The position numbers and the translations under genes were made by a program. 64,000 bases of DNA, from the NCBI GenBank assembly GCA_036365455.1, contig JAWQUS010000009.1:6540001-6604000 (forward strand), given 5' to 3'. Below, one piece after another: positions 22,801-34,800 of the stretch. Under the pieces are notes generated by a model. The model saw only the letters and a list, made by a program, of their open reading frames with translations. It searched no databases and was not told the DNA's origin. Positions within the stretch are counted from its first letter, which is position 1. The number at the start of each line of letters is the position of its first letter. Origin of the DNA: Macrosoma leucophasiata. Taxonomy: Eukaryota > Arthropoda > Insecta > Lepidoptera > Hedylidae.

Positions 22801-25800
22801 GACTTACTGACAGGCTCGAACATCTGAGCCTGCGCAGTAATATAGAGAGTCTATGCGTTTTATACCGTCTCTACAATGGCAAGTGCTCCGCTGAACTGTT
22901 CGACATGGTGCCACCGTCTCTTTTCCTACACCGTACTACCCGCCTAAGAGAGAAGTTCCACTCTCACCGACTGGACACCTGGCAGTGTTCAACGGTGCGG
23001 TTCTCACGTTCGTTTTTGCCCAGAACGTGTAAATTGTGGAATGCACTTCCCTCTGCGGTGTTCCTTCGGTGCTACAATATGGGGTTCTTCAACAATGGCG
23101 TCAAAAGAGTCCTTCAGGGCTGACAGCACGTTGGCAACTCCCCTGGTGTTGCAAATGTTCATAGGTGACGGTGACGACTTTCCATCAGGTGGCCCGTCTG
23201 CTTGTCTGTCAAACCTTTGACATAAAAAAAATAGATTATACAACATGTAACGGGAATGATTCACACTCTCAAACACTCAGATTAGAAAAACGAGTTATAA
23301 CCATAATACATGGACTGAATATTTTTTATTTAAGAAATAAGTTGTCCACAATTTGTACGATCAGTATGCACACCCTACGCATACTTACTCTACCTCTACC
23401 TACGGCCGCACATGAAACACAAACCTACTCACATACGCACACTGTCGCAATATGATGTAGCGTAACCTGCGCATCCCTATTTAACACTCGCTAGTAATAA
23501 GATTAATTTTCACTACATATTTTATTGCTTAAATTATTATTTATATTAAAACACACGTCTGAACGAGCCCTAATGAACATGTTAACATAACATTTTATTT
23601 TGGATAGACGTTAGTCTAATTTTCGTTTGTATTGACTGTGCACCAAATGGATGTCCATATTTACTTAATTCTAATTAATTTTGGGATAAAACATTACCTA
23701 TATTAAAAATGCCTAAAATCGATTCATTTATCGATTCTGAACAAACTAGTTTCGGGTTATACATTTAACCCTGTTACACGTTGTATAATCTAATCACAAT
23801 ACTTTTGTAAGTGTGCGACAGAGATAATGCTCGACAAAGCCGAAACTAGCGTAGCTGTTTCCTAAGCTCAATGAGCAATATTTATTGATGAGCTATTATA
23901 CTTACTTCTTCAAATGCACCCGCACCAAAGGTCCGAGTATGGTGTTAGTGGGCTTGCAGTACCGCAGCGATGTGAGAAGTTCGAACATGTTGCGGGCGTC
24001 AATGTGTGAGCCTTGCGCCGCTGTCGCGTCCAATAAACGCCAGCAGTTCATAGACACATTCGAACCGCCTATCACGCGCCTGTAAAGGAGACCTTCCAAA
24101 ATGTAATTTCTACTGGTGATAGAGCTCCAGTGACGGAGCTCGCGGGCATAGGCACCACCGCATTAATAATATACTTGCCGCTAAATGGTAGGTAATAATT
24201 CAGCACTATCGTGTTCCGGTCAGGTGGTAATGTATGGCCCAGTAATTTCCGGCACAGAGGCATAACACCTTAGGCTTCAGGAGTGGTAACGCATCTGCAT
24301 TTTGACCTTGGTCTTTGTGTAGGTGTCTATAGGCTGCAGTCATCACCTCATCACTTAACATCAATGTGAACTGCATGCTTGTTTGCCACTACCATCACAT
24401 AAAAAAGGCATAATCGCCACGCTTGGAAGGCGGATGTGCCTATTTGGACATTTAATTTATTGTGTTTTGTGTATGTACTGTAATTTAATAAATTTTTTTC
24501 TCTCTGCTTGTCAATACCATGTAATTTTTTATTTTGTTTAAATATTTTTTTTTCTTTCTTTCTTCTATTCAAAAAATAAAAAAATCTTTTTTAATTTTAC
24601 CTTTTCTTCGACTGCTCATTGATCATATCAATCGCTTGCTGTATCTTTTTCCTATAGACCATTAGCGTTGCAAAATCGATTACTTTGTACTCATCCAATG
24701 TGAAGTTCGGCGAGGACTTGTTCAGGTCTACTAAAGCTAACTCGGCCAGTTCCAGTTCACCCAGTTTCACGTGCAGATCAAATATGGCCGCCTTCATGCC
24801 CGCCGATAGGAATACCTGAAAAAATATTATTTTTTAAATATACTCCATAGATAATTATACTCCACTAGCTGACCCGGCCAACTTCGTCTTGCCTCAGAAT
24901 GAAATAATGTGTCAAAGGTTTGATAGATACGGATCGATCGATATTTGTATGGGAAAATGAAATTGTGGTTTTTACTATTTCCCTTCAATTTCTTCATATT
25001 TTCTTACCTTTCAAACCTTCTCTGGACTTCCAAAAATCATTCAAAACTAAAATTAGCCAAATCGGTCTGGCCGTTCTCGAGTGCTAGCGAGACTAACCAA
25101 CAGCAATTGATTTATAAATAAGATAAGATTATTTTCACTGGTGGTAGAATTCAAGTGTAGGAGCGCAGGCACCACCTCATTACCTAATCTATCTGTCGTC
25201 AAATGGTAGTGTTCAGCACTATCGTATTCCGGTTAGATGGTCATGACAATGACTATCACAGAACACATAACAAGTAATAACAACTAAGGCCTCAGGGATG
25301 ACAACGCATCTGCATTTTGACCTCTCGTTTTTGTGAATATATCTATAGGCTGCGGTCATAACTTAACATCCATGTGAACTGCATGCTTGATTGTTACCTT
25401 CGTAACAAAAACAAAGGTATTAAGGTTTTTTTTTTATGTAATAAAAGTGGCAAACAAGCATGCAGTTCACATTGATGTTAAGTGATGACTGCAGCCTATA
25501 GACACCCACACAATGACCAGAGGTCAAAATGCAGATGCGCTGCCACTCCTGAGGCCTAAGGTGTTATGGCCTCTGTGCCTGAAATTACAGGGCCGTACAT
25601 TACCACCTGACCGGAACACGATAGTGCTGAACACTACCATTTAGCGGCAAGTATATTAGGTAATGCGGTGGTGCCTACGCCCGCGAGCTCCGTCAGTGGA
25701 GCTCTACCACCAGTAAATTTACTACCAATCACAATTTTCGGACAGTTTGAAGTAAAATTACATGCAGCTTTCATTTGGTACTCAATCTTTTTAAGGCCGT

Positions 25801-28800
25801 GGGCGTGACGGTGAGGCAGAATAAGCAAGAAAATGAAAGGCGACCGGAAAGTTATATTGGTATTTAACTTCCCGAGAGAAATCCCGTAAAACTGTGGAAA
25901 TGTAATGTTCTGAAGACTGATTATACTCACGCCCTCTTTCTGACACTTTTCGGCAATTTCCCTCGCAGCGGGCAGATTGCCTTCTCGGCAGTACTGCTGC
26001 AGTAGTTTACGTAGCACGCCGCGTGTATTCATGTTTTTAGCCTCCAATTCGCTAAGGTGCGCTCGCAAAGATTCTTCGCCCATATGTTTCTATTAAAAAA
26101 AAAACCATAAATACATTGTAATGTTTGCCTATATTTTTTTGGAATCAATATTTAGGACAGACACAGTTCGGACTTAGCCCTTATACACTCAATTCCAACA
26201 TTTAATCAGCTTAACCACTTCCTCAACAAGAACACATCATTAACACTAAATGGTCCTTCGTGCAGGATTTGGCTTCTTTCTTAGGCTTATTTAAACTAAA
26301 AAATATTCCAAATGGGTTAATTAACTAGCACCTCATTGTTATTTTTGTCCATATGATCCTAAAAGGGAAATAAATAATAGAGGTAAAAAGGTTGAACATT
26401 AATCTCACTTTAAGCAGAGAATATGTAATAATACTACGTATAGAGTGGACACTTCGACGTCCCGCCCGATTTGCACACATACACAACCCCTTCCTCTCTT
26501 ATGGGCGACGGTTGGTATTTTGTACGTGCTACGCACACAGGTGCGCGTGTAAATACACGTCACTGATGGATAGAAACCAAATTAAGCGTTTGTATGGAAT
26601 TTTGGCGGAGTGTCCGCGGTGTGCTTTAAGTGCCCAGTGTAATTAATCTACATCTCACAGGTTTGAGACCCATTAGAAGTGGACTTTGTCCTTTCGTATT
26701 TCTATTATCACTTATTTTACTCTTACTTTTCAATGCGTTCAAGCAGAACTTACCGGGTGTGGCAACGAACTCGAGAACACCTCTCCCTCGTCGATTAATC
26801 TCTCGTTGGTAATGTTTGCGATCGCTTCATTGAACTGATCGACAGTTTTCTGTGGATATTTCTCCGGTAATCTGCTTAGACAATAGTCCGCCGCCGATGT
26901 CGATATCTTAAGTCTTCTCTTTTGTAATTCCTGAATTAAAATTGGCATAATCATATAATAATTTGATTGTGTCTGCCATTACGAAGTTTTCCTACAACTG
27001 GATTAAAATCTAAGGAGTTTACTTATCATGTGAAATATTTTTATCAAACAGGCATGGCAACAACCCTTTATTACGTTCACTGCTGGGCACGAGTCTCTTG
27101 GACAGGCCTGGAGCTTACTCCACCACGCTGCTCCAATGCGGGTTGATGGATACGGGTTAGTGACCAACCCGCTGTCGGATGTTGTCAAATCGCCCATAAT
27201 GCCTCCGACTAGGTTTAACAACTGCTATCTATCGATACCAACCGGGACAGACAGGCTTAACGTGCCCTCCGAAGCAAGGAAACGCGCCTGCCTACCGCGA
27301 CTGCCTGTCAAACAGGCATAAGAAATAATAATTCTGTTCACAATCATAAACTACAACCCTTGATGTTTACAACAAGAAAAATGCGACAGACTACGAAGAA
27401 GATTCTTACTCATGAGGCTATACATAGATTTTGAAAATATTTAAAATATTTTTTTTGGAATCTCTTTCCTTAATTCATCTTAATTACAGGTTTATTTTAT
27501 ATTTTCAGTACATACTCACATTGACTAGATTCATAAAATCGATAAGATCCTCTTTAACCTTCTTATTTCGCACAAACACACAGAGGAACCTGCCGATCCA
27601 ATCTTTACTTTTATCCGAAGCTTTATTTGTCATATCTTCTAGAATATGTACAGTCGATTTGACATCAGAGTTAATGAGGTATCCTTTTAGAAGTGGCTGC
27701 AACAACACTTCACCATCTAGCTTTCCTTGAAATAGTTCACCTAGAAATTGAACAAAGATAAAAACCTCACGATCCAAAAGTCCTATCTACTGAACGCCAT
27801 TATTATCCCAGGATAATACGAGAGGCGATTGAAATATATAAGAACAAAAACAATTTCAATCGTGAAGATGGATTTAAATTGTCTCCGACATGGACACCGG
27901 TCATAAACAATTAACGATCGCGCGATGTAACATCGGATTTATCGTCGGATACAGTGAGTGTTGTGTACCGGCCTCCACAATAATAGCGCAAACTTGAAGA
28001 TAGAAGAGCATCAAGCCACCCATTAACTGACGTCTTGCTGGTACAACAGTGCGTCCGCGACCACGGCTCGTGCAACCGTGCCGAAACGTCCGAATAAAGG
28101 TAAAATAGTGTTTTTATCGAAACGACCCGGTTCGTAAAATGAGTGTACTGAATGTTAAACGCGAGTCTTTTTAAAGTTATAAAGATAAGTTGTAGAGGGG
28201 TTCAATGAGACAAAATATTTTTTAAAACAAATTTATTTTTTATGGCCAGTGCTTGTGCAAAAAGATCTCTTCGATACCAAACACGGTAAATAATTGATTT
28301 ACAGTTAAAGTTGTGGTTAAGTGGTATAGTACCCAGCAAGAAATATTGCATATCGAGCTTACGAAAGAGACAATCGGCTTGTTTTGAGTTCGTAGAGCGT
28401 TATCTCTGCTGCACACTGCCTACCTAACCACTGATAGTTTTGGTCAAAACTTGATTAAAATGGTCGACAAACGCAAAACATAGGTAAGGTAAGAAAGAGA
28501 TAACGCTCTACAGACCCGAAATAAGCCGAAGGTCCCGTGGCGGCTACTAGCGAGATTCTATCACGGTTTATGAGATACAACCTGGTGACAGACAGACGGA
28601 CAGCGGAGTCTTACACCCATATTCTAATGGTGAGATTCACAGACCGCACTACGACTTTACTTTGAGCAAAGTATGCTTAGAACTGTCAGAAATGTATGGG
28701 TTTTGACAGTTCGAAGCGTTCTTTGCTCGAAAGTAAAGTTGTAGTGCGGTCTGTGAATCTCGCCTTAAGTCTTAATCTCGACCTTAAGTCAACCTTACTC

Positions 28801-31800
28801 AATGGAATTGGTATTCTTCGTTGTAACTAATAACGTCAACTCGACATTCTCCGTACCTTAAGGTAAGAAAGCAATTGTCACACTTCTTGCGCTCAATAAG
28901 TTTTTCATGTCGGACAATAACTGTCTGGAAATATAATTAAGTTTTTCGTGTCGGAACTGTCTTCAAATATAATTAAATACCATATTTTTTTTATAAAAAT
29001 TGATTTTCAAGACTTGTTGAATTATCAATACGACACATGAGTTACTGTCAAAATACAACTAAGAATATGGATTTCGAGGCGTGCTCATAAAGTATCCTCA
29101 GCTGAGTGTGAGTCAAGGAATGTTTCGAGTAGAGCTTGTCTAAGCTGAAATGACGCGCCCCACCACCCAACCAGTTGCTTTCGATGTGTGAGTGCAAATA
29201 CTAATAATGACACTTTATCTGTGTGGGAGCGTCGACTACTAGAATACTAGAACTACTATGCTCCCACACAGATAAAATGTCACCACCAACACTTGCACTC
29301 GCACATCGAAAGCAACTAATTAAGTAGTGGGGCGCGTCATTTCAGCTGAGACAAGCTCTACCGTCTTAGAATATGGGTGTTAGTAATAGGATCCCGGTTT
29401 TACGCTTTGGGTATAGTATCTTAAAGAAGTATGTATGTATGTATCTTCACGCCAGGTCCCTAACGGGGTAGGCAGAGAGTGTAGAGCGCCAGATATCCCG
29501 GTTCAGACAAACCTCTCGTGCCTCGTCTTCCTTCATCATTCTCTTCATACATGCACGCCGATTCCTAAGACTTTTGACCCCACCATCAGACAGAACTCGA
29601 CCTATTTGGTCATGGTAGGTCAGCCTTGGTCTTCCTGGGCCTCTGCAACCATCCACATTCGTATTGTATATCTGTTTAGTCATTCGCTCATTCGACATTC
29701 TTTCTATATGCCCGAACCATCGGAGCATGCCTTTTTTCATTTTTACACCGATACTATCATTCACACAATGTCTCTTTCTTACATCTTCATTACGATTAAA
29801 GAAGTGATTTGTCAAAACCACTTACAGATTTCACTAGCCGCTCTCACTTGACCAGTATTGAGCAGCGTGACCATCATTGGCGTCAGCACGGTGGTGACAG
29901 TGAGGCCGGCTTCCAGAAACTTCTTCATCAGATTCTGCGGCGAAGTGAAGCTGACGTACGGCAACGTGTAGTCCATTATCGTGTCGTAGTCCGGTTTCAC
30001 GTCCATTGTCACCATTGCTGATAGGGTGTTCATGATTCCTGGAAAAAGGGTAATATAAGTCATGGGCAGTCGAATTTTTATGAAAGAATCGGGTAAGTAG
30101 GTCGCGTTTATGGTTAATGGTGGCTTTTCAAAATCCAACAGTAACATTCTTCGAAAATCTCCAGATGTATTATAGACCTCAGCCGAGTTTTGAGGTATTA
30201 AGGACTTCAGCAGCAGACTGTTACTCACAAAGCTTTTTATGGTCAATCATTACGAAACCATTTATACCACCTCGTCTTCGCGAACACAGATATTAAGCGG
30301 CCAAATTAATGGAATAATATTGAGACGCGTCTGAAACTTTGTAACTGAATGGTCACCAAATCAAACCCAAGTTGGGAGAATGATGCAACCCTGCTACTCA
30401 CTATAATTGTCGAAAACAAGAAGGTCGTAGAAAAACAATTCATACAAGAGCTTCTCCCCTAGAGTTATTATGAAAGAAAGTTCATAATCAGAATGAGCTG
30501 ATTACAGAAAATATAATTATAAACCTACCCTTTTCACCATAAGTCTTAGACGTATGCAGCAATATTGGCCAGAAGTAGTGAGGTCTGAGTGGCATGCCCA
30601 ACTGTTTCATCTTGGTGAACAGTTCCAAAGCCAGCGGCACTTTTCCCAGCTGCAGCGCCGCCTCGCAAGCGTTCTGCAGTGCCACCGGGTTGCGCCCAGA
30701 GGACATCAGCTCTTGAGCGATCAGTATTATCATGCTGGATGGCTGGAATAACATTGGAGCATATAAATTTCTCCACCAATCCGCATTGGAGGAGCGTGGT
30801 GGAGTAAGCTCCAGACCTCCCCCCAAAAAGGGGAGAGACTCGTGCCCAGCAGTGGGACGTATAATGGGTTGCCATTATTATTATAATATATATAAATTTG
30901 ACTTACTTAACATCAATGTGAATTGCATGCAGTTAAGTGATGACTGCAGCCTAAAGACACTTACATAAAGACCAAGGTCAAAATGCAGATGGGTTACCAT
31001 TCCTGAGGCTTAAGGTGTGATGCCTCTGTACAGGGAATTACCACCTAACCGGAACACGATAGTGCTGAACACTATCATTTAGCGGCAAGTATATTAGGTA
31101 ATGCGGTGGTGCTTACGTCCGCGAGCTCCGTCACTGGAGCTCATCCACCAGCAAAAAATCATTTAAAAAGATCTGATATTTACCATGGATGCTTTAACAC
31201 AGTCCCTGACTAGGCTCCGTCCGTGCAATCCTCGATCATCTTTAGGCCCAAATGAAGGTAAAGCTAAGCATTTGTAGATTTCCAAAGCTGCAATGGGATG
31301 ATTTTGGAACACCAATAAAGTGGAAACACTTTGCATGTATGGGGATATTGAAGGTGATGAGAGAATTTCTTCAGGTAAGTATTGAAGAACCTGAAATAAA
31401 ATGTATACATATATGATTACATGCATATTTTTATACGCATATTTTATGCATATTTTTTAATTATTAAAATTGTGTACAATCCATGCCATCAGAGCTGGCG
31501 GTGGGACGTCAGGACCACCGTTTAACCCCTGGGCAAGAATATTGTGCCAACCTCTAACAAAAACGCGCGGGCAAAAAAAGTCTTCACCCCGTGTCCACGT
31601 GGCCCCTACTTATTATTTGGTAAGAGAGTTAAAATCCGTGGGCTCTAAATATATCTTAAAGGAGATGTTGTGAGCTCGGCTCTGGTTCGTACACTACCTC
31701 AAAAAATGGGTAAATTAAAGAAGAGAATCCGAAAAAATACAATTCATTTGTTTAAGAATATATTTTAGAGTTACAACCACATTTAATTCAAACGATTTTA

Positions 31801-34800
31801 TCATTACATTTTTAAAGAAAAATGGAAAGAAAAATTTGACTTCAGGCGAGACTCGAACTCGCGACCTACTGGGAATCTAGTCCAGCCGCTCTTCCAATTG
31901 AGCTACTGAAGCCCTGCCCGATTTGTCAAATCTTTCCTTCACATCTATTGCATTGCTTTATGGTAGCAGCAGCGCCATCTATTACCAACTATGCTAGTTA
32001 GGCAACCGATATAATAGACTTTTCAGTTTATTGAATATCGTAAAGAAGTCGCTTTTACCCTTAATAATTGTTTTATATTATTTTTTCCATTTTTCTTTAA
32101 AAATAAAATATATTTCACAAGCATGTGTTAATGCGAAATAACATAAAACGATTTTATCATTTTCAACCATGTACAACATGGCCTATATACAGCCTACGCT
32201 TGGGATAGTACGTATGTAAATAAAACAAAATTAATGCTACCTGTATCTTACAGTGTATCACATATTAATTTATCGATGTATCAAATCGATTAATTTAAAG
32301 AAGTTCGATGAATTTCTTTAAATTTGAAATCGATTATTAGTGGAATTTGTCAGAATGACATCGCCCGCCATATTCGTCATGTTGGTTTTGAGTTGCAATT
32401 CTTACTGCAAATAATGTTATGTAACTGCAAGGAAAGACTTGCATAGAAGCTTTTACATAGATGTTAAAGGAGATGTTGCGAGCTCGGCTCTGGTTCGTAC
32501 ACGACCTCAAAAAATGGGTAAATTAAAGAAGAATCCGAAAAAAATACAATTAATTTATTCAAGAATATATTTTAGAGTTACGACCACATTTAATTCAAAC
32601 GATTTTATCATTTTCAACTATGTTCAACATGGCGGCGATACAGCCGACGCTTGGGATCAATCGATTTCGACAGTATTTAGAAAATGTTACTTTTTTCTCC
32701 AAGTAATCAAAAGTATATATAATCAAAATACAATTTAAAAAATTAAAATGTCAAAATGAAATGTCGAAATGTCATCGCCCGCCATATTTGCCATGTTGGT
32801 TTTGAGTTGCAATTCTAACTGTAAAGAATGTTTTGTAACTGTAAACAAAGCTAAATAAGTGATAATATGCGGTAAAAAACATTATCATATTGATTTTGCC
32901 TGTTTAATGATATTGTGTACAATACATGGCCGGAGGTCCATACATTTTTGCAACATCTCCTTTAAATTAAATATCATCTATGTATTTATGTATTTACTGA
33001 TGTCATCCCCTATTTATTTAGTACCTATATCAATAGATATATTATTTATTATTTTTTTTATTATTTCGTACTTGATATCATACTTAAATAATACTTTCCT
33101 GCTATTTTTTTATTTTCCCGCACCCTAGACAATTTGTCCCATAACCCCATGATTGACTGTCAGAGAATGCCTAGTGGCATTAAGTCCGCCATATGTACAA
33201 TGTGCATAAAAGTATAAATAAATAAAGCTAAATAAGTGACATATTTTCACTTATTTAGCTTTCCTTGCAGTAAAAAACGTTTTTGTATTGATTTTGCCTG
33301 TTAATGACATTATGTACAATACATGGCCGGAGGTCCACATGAGGTACCTCCGGCCTCCTTTGGTTAAAACTTTCATGATTCAAAAATGTGAAAATAATTT
33401 AAATTAGGTTCTCAAATTCACACAGGTTACCTTTGGTATTGAGCTATACAAGCCAACCGTAGCCAATGTCTTGACAATTTCCATAATATGTTTTTCACCA
33501 AACTCTATACCATTAGCAAAGGCCTTCTCTAGTACGTCAAACATCTGCTGGTGATTCTTATTCCATGCATATGCTCTGGCTTTACAGGTGTATGTGTCCG
33601 CAGACATTTCCAATTTCAATGATGTCATCATTGTAAGTACTTCTTGAATATTCTTTAGGTTTCTATAGATTGTTTCATGAATTACAGTCAAATACATAAG
33701 GATATCAAGGTATATGAGAGTGTAAATGTAGAAACTAAATAACAGACAAAATTAATTGAGTAACCATTTCACATTATTTTTGACAGAAAAAATGATGAAG
33801 TTAATTGTTACGTTGCGCGCACACCAACAGATAAAAGCAACAGTCTGAAGTTATTTGCAAAACTTTTTTTGTATTTCTAAGAAGTATATTGGATTGTTAC
33901 GCTAAAGAATTATAACTTAATATGTGCGTACATAAGTACACATAGTGTTTTATTAGGTAAGGAAGGTAACAAACAAAATTGCAGCTCACATTGATGTTAA
34001 ATGATGAGTGCAGCCTATAAACATCTACACCAAAACCAAAGGATGAAATGCAGATGTGTTGCCACCACTGAGACCTAAGTTGTCATGTCTCTGTGATTGT
34101 TATTATGGATCCATACATATCAGATCTTTTAATACTGAATTACCTATCAACAATTTGATCAATCAACCTCACACACACTAAAAAAATAAAAATATGTTTT
34201 AAAATAAAACAACAATTCATATGTATGTGTGTTGCAGTCTGATTGTTTAAACTGCCATAGGTTATGTTTTGTCATAACTAATAATTTTACAAAATGTAAA
34301 AAATTATGATAACCCCATTTTTATAAAATAAAGATAGAATCACTACACTCGTCCCAATAAATCGCTGATGCTCCGTATTACAAAACAGCCCTATTTTTCT
34401 AAATGGCTAGTCATAGTGTAATTTGGCAGTTTATATAATGGGACCATGACATACATTAATTTCAAGTCAAGTTGCTTACAGTTTCAGGACTGAGAAGGCA
34501 TATTAGTGTATTTAAATATATAAAGTTGAAAGAATGTCATACCCCGCTTTTCCTTGACAAATAATGAGAGAGTTAAAAACATTCTCTGTAGCTGGGATAC
34601 CCTGAGCTTTCATGTTTGATATGACTTCTGTTGCTTGGTTCAAATCACCAGACTAGAAAATAATATTTTTAATTAAGGTAATTAATCATGTATAGGTTTA
34701 TTAGATGTATGTATCTGCATGCCAGGTCCCTAACAGGGTAGGCAGAGTGTGGAGCGCCTGATATCTCGGTCCTGACACACCTCCCATGCCATATCTACCT

